Shown here piece by piece: positions 1 through 13,700 of a DNA stretch of 64,000 bases. Within the stretch, counting starts at the first letter, position 1, and each line of letters opens with the position of its first letter. Location of the stretch: the NCBI RefSeq assembly GCF_932526225.1, contig NC_064047.1:8207494-8271493 (forward strand). Reading direction: 5' to 3'. The position numbers and the translations under genes are program-made. The DNA comes from Nematostella vectensis (taxonomy: Eukaryota > Cnidaria > Anthozoa > Actiniaria > Edwardsiidae). The notes beneath the pieces were generated by a model. The model did no database searches, had not been told where the DNA came from, and saw only the letters and a program-made list of their open reading frames with translations.

Positions 1-936
1 TGACTAACAAAAGCAACAATGCTCTAGAAACCAGGGTTAATCGCTATACTACCATCTGATTCACAAAGGCCAATGTATAGTACAGTGCTCCCCTTGAAGG
101 AGAGGGTGAATTGATGTGAGGCTTCAAATTGATTCTAGGTGTTACCAAGGATTTGGTTTGCCATAAACTAAAACTAGAATTTTGTTAAACAACAGGTTTT
201 TATTATCTATTTACATTTGCTGTACAGAAGAAATACATTGACTGACCAAGAAGAACCTCATTAATAAATCTCCAGGAGGTCTACACCTGTTCCCACTGTA
301 TGTTGTTTTTATCATTTTGTTTTCTATCTATAATACTATTATAAATTTTTATAATTTCTCCATATCAAGTTTTGGTGCTGGTGGTCAGAGGCCTGTATTA
401 GCACTGATGGTCTGTACTGATGTGAGTACAGAAACATTCAGGGTGCAATATCAGTCACTTGAAGTAAAGGCTCATGTATGCTTCTCTGAATCGCTGCTTT
501 CTTAGATCTTTTTCTGTTTTGAGCTGCAATAAAGAAAGGTGATGTAAGCAATCATTGAGCATCCTTAGCATGTCGGTCCACCGGACATAGTATAATTTGA
601 AACTTGGCTATGTACTGAATGTGAGGTTTTGTAACCAAATGTTGGTTATGTTGGTATTTCCAACATAAAGTTTACTGTCTTACAACCGCCTGAAGCTCCA
701 TGAGAAACTGTATAAATAAATAAATAAATACCTGTAGTTTGGCATTTGTTCCTTCGTGGTCGTGAATAAGTGAGCAGTCTCGAACCTTATAGAATTTTTG
801 AAGATAACTAAAAAGATAATGAAACTTTAGTTAAAAAAAGGAATAAATTTAATCACACAAGCACTAGACCTTACCACTGAATCACAACTTTTTTTATCCT
901 TTATATTATACCCTCCCTAACAGCATAGCTCTTTAA
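1..936. other. No gene assigned (3' flank of the pitchfork-like gene)
   Basis: AT-rich sequence lying 3' of the minus-strand gene that ends at 937. Short open frames exist (for example 317-505 on plus) but none shows a recognisable domain or convincing splice sites. A TAAATAAATAAATA run lies near 713-727. Confidence 0.5.
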
Positions 937-3524
937 CTACTCTTCAGTTCCTAAACACTCTTTATTAGTTCCACACCTTCTGGGATATTTAGTTCCACTT
1001 TCCAGTAGCTGATTATAACATTTCCGACAGAAGTGCTTCTTTTTGTACTCGTAGTAGTCACCAATTGGATGGTTCTTACAGTTTTTACACTAGGAAAGAC
1101 ACAGAGTATTTGTTAGATTTATTTGTTAGATTACAAAAAAATAGAATAAGAAATTACTAAAATATTTATACTGTAGCACTACATAACTAATATATCACTA
1201 GCCAGCGCTAACCCTGGATTGGCTGAGGGGGTGCACAGTCATAGACAATTTGAATATTCCTTAGTAAGAAATGAACCACTTTTTGGTCACCAAGGGGGGT
1301 GCACACCCTGAGCAACTAAATGTGTATGCATCTGACTATCTTTTCTGTTCACTTACAGTGTCTCTTTCTCCAAAGTTGTTGCACTTGATTTGTACTGAGT
1401 TTATGAGGGTCTGAGGACCCCCAAATGAGCCATGGTATTTAATCTTTCGGTTGCTCTCAACATCATGTTCATATGAGCCAGCACTATGGAGTATAAAAAT
1501 AATTATCAAAGTGGGGGCCTTTAAGAAGATCATATTCCCAGCAAAAACAAGCAAACAACCTACTAAAAAAACTACTGTCAGAATAATGTATTTGTAATAA
1601 ATTTGTATTAAAAACATTCTTACCCTGGTAAAGCTTCTTTGGCCTATAAAAAAAGTTAAGCTTTGTCAGTTATCTTTTTAACTTAAATTATATAAAAGTT
1701 AGGGGAAAACATTACTAGGCTGGCATTTTGTAAGCTAGAATGCTAAATACTTTTTATTCCTAGGTAAACCACCAGCAAAAAACCTTTTCTAAAATTTGTT
1801 TCTACATATCAGTAATGTTATGACCCCACCTAACACTTTGGTCCAAAGGTGTCCCTCACTAAGGAGAAAACATCTAAAACTGTCTTTATCAAATTCCTAA
1901 TACAAATAATAATTATTCACTAAGGACATAAAGTACCTGTGCAGTTTCTCTAAATCTGTTGGCCCCAACACTGAAAGGTTTAAATGCAGGATCAAACTCT
2001 TGAGGTTTGCTTATCACTGCCTGGTATGTTGGTGCTCCAGGCACGTCCATCTGCAAGCAAGCCAAAGTTATCAGCATTATTACAACTAAGAAACAATGCT
2101 GAAACAATTCTCATTTTGATTTTAAAAGTTCCTTGTAAATAGTGGTTAAAATAGAATCAGGCATTAAACAAACAAATGAGAACCTGTGACAATAATTTAT
2201 GAAAATTAGTGTATATCATATCAACTTTCAAGCATTGGGTATTCTTTGACCAATTATAAGCAAATGACCTGTAGGGGTGTGGCTCTGCCCCAAATATTTT
2301 TTAAGGTTCATGTATGGCCCCTCCCCCCAATATTTTGAGGCCCTCTATAGTTTTGCACCCCCTCTTTTATGTCCCTTCCCCCACAAGCCATTGCATACCC
2401 TGGGCTTTACCAAGCTTGTTTAGTTATGTTATTTCAAATGCAATGATATTTTTTTCCAAAATGAGAGAAATTTTGCCTCCAAACTTCATTTGCATGTTTC
2501 TTTGTTTTATTAATGGGTTTTAAATTCAAAACTTGACTTAACAGTAGGAGATTTGGCAGGTATGCCTTTGACGCATTATACAACCCCCTGCCCCCCCCCC
2601 CCCTGTGGTCACATAGCCATAAATAAAGTCATACTCACATGCATTGGCTTGGGGAACCTTGGCGCTGTCCTAGCACCAAGTGAATACCCTCTACGGCATA
2701 CCGGCCTCTGCTCTTGCTCATATACAAATGTGCTCACCTGTCAATCAAATCATGATGAAAACCATCAGTGATTTCATCAAACCAAATAAGACACAACCAC
2801 AATGAGGCCATATGAATCGTGTTTGAGAACATCACTGTGCAGCTTTTTGGATATTAAAAAAACTCAAATGTTGTTAACCAAGCATCATACTTCAAGCATG
2901 GATGGTTATTTGATGTTTTCCTTGCAAATAGACTGTCATATTTTAAATCGTTATCACAACAAAGGGATGGCTCACTGACATTCTTTAAATAAGACGTGGC
3001 TCCAGTTTAATGTATTATAAACACTTTACAACGACAACCAGATGCTAAAACCTAAAATTAACGATAAGAGTCATTTCTCCACATCATTTAGTTTCGCTCC
3101 CTATGAAAACTAGTTTGTAAACTATTTTTATTTCTCACGTATCTTTGTAGTTAGACAGGTAAGTGTGAAAACTTACCTCGGCATTATCATAGCAGCCGGG
3201 TCCTCTGTTAGGCGCTCCACGAATAGCGAGTAATTCGTTACCAAATCTATTATTAGGGGCCTTAATCGGCATAAGTTCACGGTCAAGTGTTGTCCCAAAC
3301 GACACATTTGCCTTGGAAGCTTCAATCAAAACAGAAACAGTAAGTTATGTAAACCACTACTACTTTTTAGAGCTAGAAATCTTGCAAACGGTGGGTAAAA
3401 TCGCGCTAAAAACTCAAGTGGGTATAACTTGTTATATCATCATTAAAAAGCTCAAGTGTGAGTAGTAATGAGGATTGTTAAAAAAGTGAAAATTCTTACT
3501 TTCGTCCGGGTATAGCGATAGCAT
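937..3524 (-). CDS. Pitchfork/SHIPPO-like ciliary microtubule protein, six exons, 193 aa
   Basis: Spliced model, minus strand: 3500-3524, 3177-3319, 1937-2050, 1624-1643, 1357-1483, 937-1089. All junctions are GT-AG, phases agree throughout, and the six exons sum to exactly 194 codons including TAG. The protein has a NRFGNELLAIRGAPNRGPGCY-type segment (about residues 29-49, matching the pitchfork signature 'GNKF-PLRG-P-RGPGCY') and, later, LPGAGSYEH, a SHIPPO/PGPGxY-type motif split between a 20-nt microexon and the next exon. The last exon adds C-x2-C...C-x2-C (CKNC, CRKC), which could bind zinc. Family members are associated with axonemal or ciliary-base microtubules. The start is the ATG in exon 1 (MLSLYPDE). 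The family call is from motif recognition; the cysteine-rich tail is not part of pitchfork as I know it, so a related CIMAP-type protein is possible. Confidence 0.7.
1200..1310 (+). repeat. Copy of a dispersed 'ACCCAGGATTGGCTGAGGGGG' element, truncated
   Basis: Lies in the intron before the last exon of the pitchfork-like gene. It matches other copies in this window (49,160-49,325; 52,290-52,445 reversed; 54,660-54,745; 59,160-59,335) through GTGCACAGTCATA, an AATATTCCTTAGTAAGAAATGA-like core, CACTTTTTGG and a G-rich GTGCACACCCTG end. It is a non-coding, MITE-like sequence. Confidence 0.6.
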
Positions 3525-4779
3525 GGTGTGAAGTATTCGAAGCTATTATCCAAAATGGCGTCTGTTGAATGGTACCGTTGACATAGCAACGCAATGAGCT
3601 GCCGCTGACCACGAAAACAAGGTTACCCAGCCACCCTCTTGTCATTGCGGTGTTTCGATGTCTCGAAATTTCACTGTAGTTTAGTTTATGAATAGATCAC
3701 GAATTGACGTAAAAGAAAAAAAAAAAATGGTATTCGACCCTGCCAAGTTTTCGTGACGGCACTGTTGTATCTTAAAAATGGCTGTTTCACGGACCGAAAA
3801 ATGGCCTTTTCACATTTTACGTTTTCGAAAACCGAAATATAGCGTCCAAAACTCGCAAATACCGTAATATCACGCCCAAAAAATCGCAAATACAGTAGTA
3901 CCGCGTCCACAATCCAAAAATTCTTTTACTTTACTGTAACGACAATACATATCCTTCTATTTCGGAAAGGTCACATGGTTCTCCGTTCAACACACCCGAA
4001 AACTTGAGACTTGAAACTTCCGAAATCACGTTTCACGGGGAGAGTTAAATCACGTTCCACGGACGTCGAAATGGACGATTTAACGTTTCTCGACGGTGAA
4101 AAATAGCCAAATCTCGTTTCACGAACAAAACTCTTTACCACCCTGTTATTAAGGAGGGATTTGGGTCGGGTAGTTGCGTTGGCTTTCATTCTGTGTCCCG
4201 TATTCACAATTCGTGTATGATCAGCTCTCCCCCACCCCCCCCCCCCCCCTGCCCACCCACCCCTCCCCTCAGTAGCTAGACCTGTTTGTGATAAGACTTG
4301 CTTGTGATAAAATCCCTAAAAATACAAAACACTTGGTTTTAGATCCTAAATACGAGTATCCCTTACCCAAACCTACGGGATAACCATCTCCCTGGGCCCT
4401 GGAGCTTGTCGTGAGAGATACCGATCGAGTTTAGTAGGATAAGGGAAGGCGACAATGACGCAAATAACCCCCGGGTAATAACATTGCCCGCGAGGTCAAG
4501 GCCTTGGAAATTCCTTTAATGAACTCATAAATTAGCCATAGTAAGGTGCTATTAACTTTTCAACTTGCGTAAGACATTTAAATTGTTATTAGTAGTTTAT
4601 ATAGTTTCTTGCAATCCAATTCGACTTCTAAAAGGGGATGTGTTATTACTAGTTAAATATGATGCCGTGTGTAAACACTGTACGCTGCGAACTTTTAAAA
4701 GAACAACGGGGGTAGTGCAAGGGCATCAGGTGTGGTTTCAGCCCCCCGGGGGGGGGGATCTCCAGAAAATGGGGTGATC

Positions 4780-5060
4780 GTCACATTTTTAGGGTATATA
4801 ATTCCGACCAACTGCCATCCTTTAGGGGGTGTTGAAGCATTTTTCCAATTTTGCTATCTCTTAGGGTATAAAATTGAATTCGATTAACTGTTATTCCTAA
4901 GGGGGACGTTTTTACCGATTCTGCTATCTCGTTTGGTTAAAAATTCCTTCGACAACAACCAATTTGCTATCTCTCAGGGGGCCCTCAGGGGTAAGAATTA
5001 CTTTTGACCACTTGTGCCATCTCTTTGGTTTATCACCCGGTCTGTTTTTATCTGAGTCCC
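4780..5060. repeat. Diverged tandem repeat, unit about 70-90 bp
   Basis: Successive blocks carry variants of TTTGCTATCTCTTAGGG followed by TATAAAATTC, a CGAC/GAC-AACT segment and a G-run. At least four recognisable, strongly diverged units are present. No coding potential. Confidence 0.5.
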
Positions 5061-5329
5061 CTCCCGGGGATTTCAGTCTAGCCCAGCATAGCATAACCTG
5101 ACCATCTGACCATATATCCCCAGACATAATCCCCTCTGTACCAGAATTCTTCGTAATATAAGCCGCAGTGCAGTCTAAAATCAACTGATTTCATAACACA
5201 AGAACAGAGAATGTAGGATTATATGCGTCCTGCCATGCTAACATGTGATATACCTTACCTTACAATTCTGTCATGAATGTCGATTTTTGTAAGCACACAC
5301 GTAAAAATGTAACCCACGACTCCTCTACA

Positions 5330-5607
5330 CAGGGGCGGATACAGGAGGGGGGGGGGGGGGTAGATTGGATTGGATTTTTGAGTAAAATAATAAAAAGTCA
5401 CTTTGTTTGAAGAAAATCAATTTCTGATGGACGGGAGGTACTGTCCATTTTCCTTCGCCTGCTTAACTTTTCTGACGACAAATCCAATTCAGCGTGAAGT
5501 ATGGTAAGATCTATGTAGTGACCTACCAAGAACCACTGTATCAGTAATAAGCCCGTCTATCCGGCCATTATCCACCCCCCGATTTGGAAAACCTGGATCC
5601 GCGCCTG
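5330..5607. mobile_element. Short non-autonomous inverted-repeat element (hAT-like ends)
   Basis: The left end CAGGGGCGGATACAGGA (5330) pairs with the reverse complement of the right end, CAGGCGCGGATCCAGGT (ending 5607). CAGGGGCGGATCCAGG-type ends are common in hAT-like MITEs. The 8-bp flanks (CCTCTACA and CCACCCCC) do not match well, so a target duplication is not demonstrated. The interior shows no transposase. Confidence 0.45.
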
Positions 5608-7709
5608 CCACCCCCTCCCCTAACACTTATGTTGTTCAACGCAGGCTTTTTGTCTTCCAATTTGAGCACTGTTATATACAACACTAAAGGGGGAAAGGGG
5701 GTTTCATCGATAGTGAAAATAGTCGTAGCGATAAGAACAAGGGAAAACGTTTTCTCGGGTGCGACAACAGTTGCATTTTACCAAATGATATACCTACCAT
5801 GTGATATGTATGGTACATATCATATAAGCATATTGTACTCTATTTACCTTGGGAGAGGAAGTGCATAGCTGTTCCCGTGGGTGGGGGATTCCTTGTACCG
5901 GAAATGACCTAGGCGCAGCCTTCCGCTTCCGGTTATCGATGATGTACCGTTAATGTGACAATACCTTATATGTACATGAAAGCTACACGCTTGAATAAGT
6001 AATATGTCATTTTCTCTTCGTTTAGGGTTATAAAAACAATAATAAACAGAGACTAAATATTTGGACAGATAATTCTGAGAGCTTGGCACCAAAGAATTCG
6101 TTAGTTTTATCTTTACTTATAATATGTTTCTTGTTAAAAAAAACAATTTACAGTTTTAATAAAATTGATCGATAATTACTTAATCATGATATAGGTTATT
6201 TAACCAGGGGGTCTAATGCCGCCGAGGCAACTTATTTAGACTGATTTATTACAGTGGGAAATAATTGTTCGCTTTAGTTAAGGAAGTGAAGCGAGGGATT
6301 TTAGTACTGTCGAGAAATTAAGGCTGTTTCCAGTAGGGCCCTTCAAATGGTTGCTATAGCTACCTTCTATACAGTCTGTCTAGTACGCTGCAGTGATCTT
6401 TTTTGTTCAAAGGAAACATGAAGGATGATATGTAGTCCTTCAAATCCCCCTCTTTCTATGCGAAGTTTCGTTTTCCTTTTTCCTCCTTAAGGGTGACCCA
6501 TTATTTCTCGACAAAACGGATGATAGGAGGGCTGCAGGGCATCTAGGGCGTGGAGATGGGGTGTAGCGTTGAGGCTTGAGAAAAATGACGGCTCACCGAG
6601 CGTGGCATTCCCTACCCCCTCGCGAGATAAAAAAAAAAACAGCTCACCCATGCAAAAGCAAGTCTGAGAAGCAGTCAACGGTATAATAACCGGATCAATA
6701 CAAGCTTTGGGATATAGGTTTGAGAAACGAAATTACATTGCTATTCTACTCTACCCAACAAAATGTTGCTTAATGTAGAATAGAAAATTCCACCATCATT
6801 ACTTAGTTAACATTTAAGGGGATGCCAATAAAACGGTTAAAAATATTTTCTTTAGACCTGTTTTAGCACTATGATTAATTTTATTTTGAAGTGTTTTGCA
6901 TTTTTGATAGCTCGATTTCCCAAACATTGTTTGGCCTTAACATTAAATTAACATTATATTAAAATCATCATACTTAAAATTTAATCATACATACTATACT
7001 AAATGTAAGGTATTCAACCATTTCTTCTTTTTAATATTGGCCAATATTCCATTTTCACAACACTTGCACTAGAAATACAACCACTACAATAAACAACAAG
7101 AGATAAATTACAAAATGAAATACACATACATTTGAAGGCAATAAAATATATTTGTGCATTGTATTATCTATAAAATCATCTATGAAAATATTATTTATAT
7201 AATTTTGTACAGTCAACGAAGGGTGACACTTCTGGAAAATTCTGTTAATATGTATTCCCTTTTATGGGTATAACGACGTGAGAACATTTGAACAGGAGCA
7301 GGCGATAAATTCGAAAACAAATTCAAAGATAAAGCAACGTTTTCATGCTATCTTAAACGATTCCGAAATATTAAAAAGATGTCCTTTCCATTTGGTGATG
7401 TTTTTATCATGACGGTGAACCATCTAATAGTTAGATTTCTACTACTTGTGCATCTGCATAATTTTGGTAAAAATATAACACGCAGAGATGCACAGTACTA
7501 CAATGCATGCAAACGCCGTTAAAAATTGGCATAGAAAGGAAGTTTACGGACATAGCTGCCCTTGGCACATGTAGACTAAAGTTCTACAAAATTATTTTCA
7601 AATTTCACCTTAAAGGTGTCATGCGAAAAAAATTAATTAAACGATTTTTCTGAATGACCTTTTCCATGTATCATCCTTTAAGGGGTCCCAGATGAGTGGG
7701 CCTATATTC

Positions 7710-10700
7710 CTATACATAAACCGGCCCCTTTCCTGTATCATCCTCTGAGGGGTCCCAGGTAGGTGCCGGCTGCGGTTCCCCATCATTAAAGAAGCGACGG
7801 AAGGTAAACTCGAAGAATGCATGTTCTGGACGATGGTTGCTCCTGTCTGGCACTAGTCTGTCTGGACTGTCCTCACCGCTGTCACTCGTACGCAGTCTCT
7901 CAGGATCCACAGGGTCAAAGTTTGCAGTATCAGTGGGGAACCGGATGACTGGGGTGTACGGCGCTTGTACACGCTTTGCCAGGTATGCCCAGTCAACACA
8001 TGCAAAGAATGGGTGCGCCTTGATCTCACTGGCTCCGTTGGACCCAAGTCTCATGTCTGCATTTGTACACAGTCGAAGAATAAGGTCTTTTGCTTCACGG
8101 GATAGTCGAGCTTGGTGAGGAATCCGAAGCTCGGTCTCCCAGTTGATTATCTACAACAGGAACAGAAACATTTTCGTGCCATTGCATATAAGAACTGTAA
8201 CAAAAGCAAAGGGTAAACAAAAAGCATATGTATGCTCAAACACTGAAAAAATACATTCTCTAAAAAAAAGCCCAGCTTCAAATCAGGTGTAATTGTGGCC
8301 AATCTGATCATTTGTCATGCCAATATAAAGGGTTAACAATAGCATTAAAAGGACTACCTACCTAAGGTAAAATGAGTAACTAAAGTAGCTTGACAAACTA
8401 CACTCTAAGGTCTATAAAGCCTTCCACACGACAGACAGACAGACAGACAAAATAATTATCAATAATAGACATAATAATGATAGTTTTAATATATTATTAA
8501 AAAATTAACAGAATATTCACCTTTAGCTGAGTTTCTGCAGGTGTGGGTGCCAGAAAAGGCGGCTGACCAACAAGCATCTCGTAAAGTATAACGCCAACAG
8601 ACCACCAGTCACAGCTCTGTCTGTACCCTATCCTCAGTAGGACTTCAGGTGCGATGTAATTGGGGGTCCCAACAAGGGAATGTGCTTGACAGCGCATATG
8701 CTTCCTGAAATGGCGACGCTCCAGTGGCTTCATTTCGCTGTAGGGTTTGTCAATTGAGATATCGCCGCAGTGGCATGTAGCTCGCATTTCTTCCCATGCT
8801 CGCTCATCAGGTTCCATACTATCCTGTCGCATGTGCTGTCCCTTCTCATAGTACTTAGAATCATGGGTCCATCGGAAGCCTGTGCAAAGACCGAAATCTG
8901 TCAACTTAATGTGTCCGTCCTTGTCAATCAAGATGTTATCAGGCTTGATGTCCCGATGGACAAAGCCCATTCGATGAACAGAATCAATAGCTAACACAAG
9001 CTCAGCAATGTAGAACTTTGCATAGTCTTCTGGAAAGATCCCAAATTTTATCAGCAAACTCATGAGATCACCACCTGGAACATAGTCCATAACAAAGTAA
9101 AGGTTTTCTTGATCCTGAAAGGAGTAGTAGAGTTTAACAACCCATTCATTATCTGCCTCAGCAAGAATGTCCCTCTCTGCCTTCACATGGGCAGCCTGGT
9201 TCCTACGGAACACTTCAGACTTTCGTAGAATCTTCATCGCATACAACATACTAGTATCAGTCTTACGCACAAGCCACACCTCGCCAAATGCTCCAATACC
9301 AATAGTTCTGATTTTCTCAAACATTGATATATCCATTTTAGTTCTCTTCAAGCGAATGTAATTGGTTTCCTTCTGTTTTAGTAGTTGTCTCATCTGTGAC
9401 TGTGCTTCCTCTGATAATCCAACTTTACGCATCTCCTTCTCTAGCTGTTCCCTCCTCTTCTCTCGTTGTTCTCTAGACTTCATGACATTTTCAACATGCT
9501 GCTCCATAAAGAACTTAAATGCCTCAGGGGTTGTATTTTTAACTTTGCCTTTTAAATTGGCAATTTTTTGCCTCGATGTTTGTGACTGACTCTGTGAAGT
9601 ACATGGGTAGTCCATATCGATGTCCATAGGCTCATTACTACTTAGCTCCTCCTGCCTGTATCCCCTTGCCTGAGGCTGCTGGTAATTAATAATAGCCCCG
9701 CCCATGTTGCGTATTGATGTAGACATTATTGGACCTGACATATCTTGCAAAGAGGAGAATTCAGATGGTGACGGTGGGCCTGAGTCAAACCAGGGCACAT
9801 CATCACTCATGGAGGAATGGTTTGATGATGTCTCAGTGTTCCAGGAATTACGCCAGCCCTCTGGGACAGTCGGCGAAGACAGACATGACTGGCTTGACAC
9901 ACTTGACAAAGAAGAGCATCCTAACTGTGAAGTTGTGTCTGAACCAATACCAGATGTTGCCCCAGACAGAGGCCGTGTTGGAGGTTGAGGGGCATAAGCT
10001 GGTGGTGGTTGAAAATTTGAGGATATAATCTGTGGGGATCCATAGTATCCTTTTGGAACAGGAGATCTTCTACGATTTTGAGAATCTCCAGATCCCTCCC
10101 TGCTTCCATGACTATTTTGCATGCGTTGAGGCTGAACAGGTGCAATAGTTGAACTTCCACTAGATGAGTTTGATGGAAAGTTAGTGTGAACTTGTACATG
10201 AAAAGACATCGGGCTTGCTGTTGTCCTTGAGACATTAGAAGCTGAACTAGAAACCATTCCTGCTCCACCCCTCTCATTTTGAGATGCATTTGCTGGTGGC
10301 AGACTCACTTGGGCAGTTACCTGGAACTGTGGCGGTGGTAAAGAATTTTGCTGTGCTGTGACAACTGTAGTCCGTTGAAAAGGCAATCCCTGGCCTTGGG
10401 ATGACATGGAGTACTTAGGTGTAGTTGACTGTCGCCATCCACCCTGCATACTCGGATGGACATTTTGCTTAGGTACACCATCTTGCATCAAACATTGCCG
10501 CACTTGTGTGAATGGAGGAGTAGGACGAGTTTGAATACTGCCAGTATATTGTTGAGGAACAAGTTTTGAAATCTTCCATTCCACATTAGGCATTTCCTGA
10601 TTGGACGTTTGACTGGTGTTTGGCGATGGATGCCGCAGGGGACTTCCCTGCAGTGTGGCATCCTGTGTTAATGGTGATTCTGATCGGCGTGGGTTACTAT

Positions 10701-13700
10701 TCAAGGAGTCCGTTGAGCCCTGAGATCCCTTCCAGGAGCTGCGATGAAATGAGTTATAAGGTGGTGGAGATTTCAGTTGGTGTGGAGCCATGATGGGACT
10801 CCTGTTAGGGCTGTGTTCCCGCCTCTGCGGATATACTCCGATGGAATTTAACATGTCAATAGCATCTTCCACACTGTGGTTTGGTGTCACTTTTAGTGCA
10901 TAAGCAGCGGCATCCTATCAAACAAAAAGGACATATGTTAAGGCTAGTTATCTAATCAATTTCAGGGCTGCACTCAATTTCAATCATTACTGTAGCAAAT
11001 TCAATCACTACTTCTTGGCTTAGCAACTCTTTCCAGTAGAATAAAAGGCCGAAAGAAAGTTCTAGAGGGTTAATACTCGAGCTTCGCTACGTGAAATCAA
11101 CATGTGGTGGTCATTTTTGTTGCAGCTATTTCTAATAATTATAGCAAATTGCAATCACGGTTGTTTCCAGACATTCCTTTTGGATAAGACCGCGAAATAG
11201 CTGAACCTGATGTAGAATTCAAAAGGCTGTAAAGGTATGTATTGGCTTCTTTGGATTTTTAATTAGAAAGAAAAACCCCTGGGTCTCAGCAAAAATCCGA
11301 AATGTCTACTGTGCTTGGCCTTTTGTGACTCCTTCTCAAAATTCCTCTAATAGCGCTGAAAGATTTCATCAGCAAAGCTAGACCTAACTCAAGAAAACAC
11401 ACAAAACTATCCATTAATCTCCTCTGTTATTGATTCTATTCGATGTTTAAGGCGGGGGTCTACCTGAACTCATAGCAAATTGAGTGGTGTTGCAAAAAAA
11501 ATCACAACTGTCAAAGTTTTCATCATAACTATAGCAAACCATATATCATTGGAAAGGTTATGAGATGACGATTCTGATTTTATATTTTATTCCGTGAAAT
11601 ATGACAATGTAATTTGATACCAGGCTTTCAAAAAGACACATGTTGAGTAAGGAGAGTTTTTATTTAAGAAAAAATAACTCCTTGCAGATTGAATGGAATT
11701 TCGATTTTTCTTCATTGTACTATTGCTAGAACACTAATAATTAAAATGAGTTGAGGAAATTTTGGAATTCCAAAAAATAAGCCAATAGAAGTCATTTAAA
11801 TTTGCATAATAGGAAAATTGACTTCATCAGTCCATAACTTTCTTTTAAAAAATTAAAGAGGAAATCCCTCAACTCATTTTAATCACCTCAGTTATATCTA
11901 TCAATGCTGAAAGTTTGAGGTCAATTGAACAAATTCTTGAAGAGATATCTTTTCTTGAAGCCCGAAAAGCAAAAATTCGGGAAAATGCCTTTAAAGTTGA
12001 CAATAATCACAAAAACGCTGTTTCTTATCATATAAGCAATGTTCTTGAAAATATTTTAGCTAAAATGCTCCAGACTCGTAAGTAACACCCTCAGCACTCC
12101 TTAGAGCCTCCTCCCTGCGTACTCTGCGCATCTGGGTGGCCTGTCTTTTCTTCTTTGCCTTTTCAGACACTTGCCTGTCTGCTTTCTGCACCCGCTTTCT
12201 GATCCCTGCTTTGTATGGCTGCCAGCAGGAATCAAAAGACTCTCCATCACTTTCTCCCTACTAGCAGCCCCCCCATGAAAATGGCAGACAGCAGATGCTG
12301 CTGCAAATCGCACCACCTTTGGGCCATGGTGCTTGTGTTTTGGGCATCGGGCCCAAACCAACGAATTAATACATTCGTTAGGGTTCTGTGTCTTTCCACG
12401 AACACATCTCTTCAGTAAATCAGTCTCACTCAAGCTCATGTATACTGGCCGCAGTACCTCTAGAAAAACCTCAGGTAAGCAGTCTGCTGAGTCGTAACTG
12501 GAGGTACCGGTGGCTTCGTCCTGTTGGAACTTACACCAGGAATTTGCCCCTTTTGGGCAGTAGCGATGCTGTTTTTGAAGATCTGGCACCCCAATATTGT
12601 GGTGTAGAGATGCAATTATATTCTTTTTCATCGCATATACTGCCACATCAATGTCTCTTTCTGTGGGATTGGTATCTTGCACAGTGTTCTGGCGAATTGC
12701 CAGACCATACTCCTTTTGGAGTTTTTTTTATCTTGGCCTCTGTGAGGCGGCCACGGCCACCAATCGTATGGCCATCATCTAGCTTCCCTTTTCTCCTACT
12801 CTTCAACTGGAGCAACCGCTTTCCCATCCTTTTTTGCACGTGCCCCACACAGTCTAATTTTTCCACCCTACATTCATCGTAAATGTCTTGGACAGAGTTG
12901 TGTGATTTACTGTCCCCATCGCAAATCATCCACTTGTACCTGATGTTGTAGCGTTCCATGGATCTACTCCAGAGCACAACAGCACCCTCTGCCTCCATGG
13001 CAGGAGAACTTCCAACAAAGTTTATGTCACATGCACCTGAAGCCACATGTTCTAGTATCCAATCCTCAAACTTTCCATCATCAGAAATTTTGCCTCTGTT
13101 TATGGTACATGTCTGGCATTGTTTGGAGAGGACATGGTAGTCTAGGACCTCTCCAGTGTCTATAGAAATAGCAAAAACCACTCCAGTGAGTGATGTGAAG
13201 CCTCTCTTGGCCCAGGTTCCATCAAAACTGACAGCCACGTCAAGAAGCTCAAACTCCTTGCCATCATCTCCCATCAGCTTCTGACGCAGTCTTTTTGCGG
13301 CCGAACACATTTCACGTCTTCCCTCCTCTTCCTGAGCATTGACAATTATGTCCAATTGTTTGTAATATGCTGCTTTGCTAACGCATGGCATATTCATGAC
13401 TCTGCAAAATGAAGCAAGTCCCTCATATCCATTTCCACTTTCCAGGGAGTGGTACACTACTCGCCGGTTGACATCGAAAGACTTGCCTCTTTGGTGGATT
13501 TGACTTGATGTTGTCAGAGTTTCAGTTTCATGACAGGAACTGCACTTAACCTCGAAAGAGGATTTCAGCCCTGCCCTTGCTGAAGTAGTTTCTTTTATTT
13601 CAAGTTTACCTGCAATAAAACAAACACTTAGAATCGCTAGCTAATGAATCAGCCATTGATTCAAACAGAATAATTGTTACTTATAATATGAGTCTTACAG

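Larger units (their letters stand above)
3525..7709. other. Intergenic region between the pitchfork-like gene and LATS
   Basis: No supported gene. It holds a C-run at 4230-4248, degenerate tandem repeats (4780-5060), a short inverted-repeat element (5330-5607) and AT-rich sequence that becomes the 3' flank of LATS (6,700-7,700). Short open frames here lack domains and splice context. Confidence 0.5.

Noticed and set aside
317-505. 62-codon plus frame near the window start
   Set aside because: No domain, no splice or promoter context, and a length expected by chance.
7837-8118. Plus-strand frames across the LATS 3' exon
   Set aside because: They are antisense shadows of the conserved kinase C-terminus.
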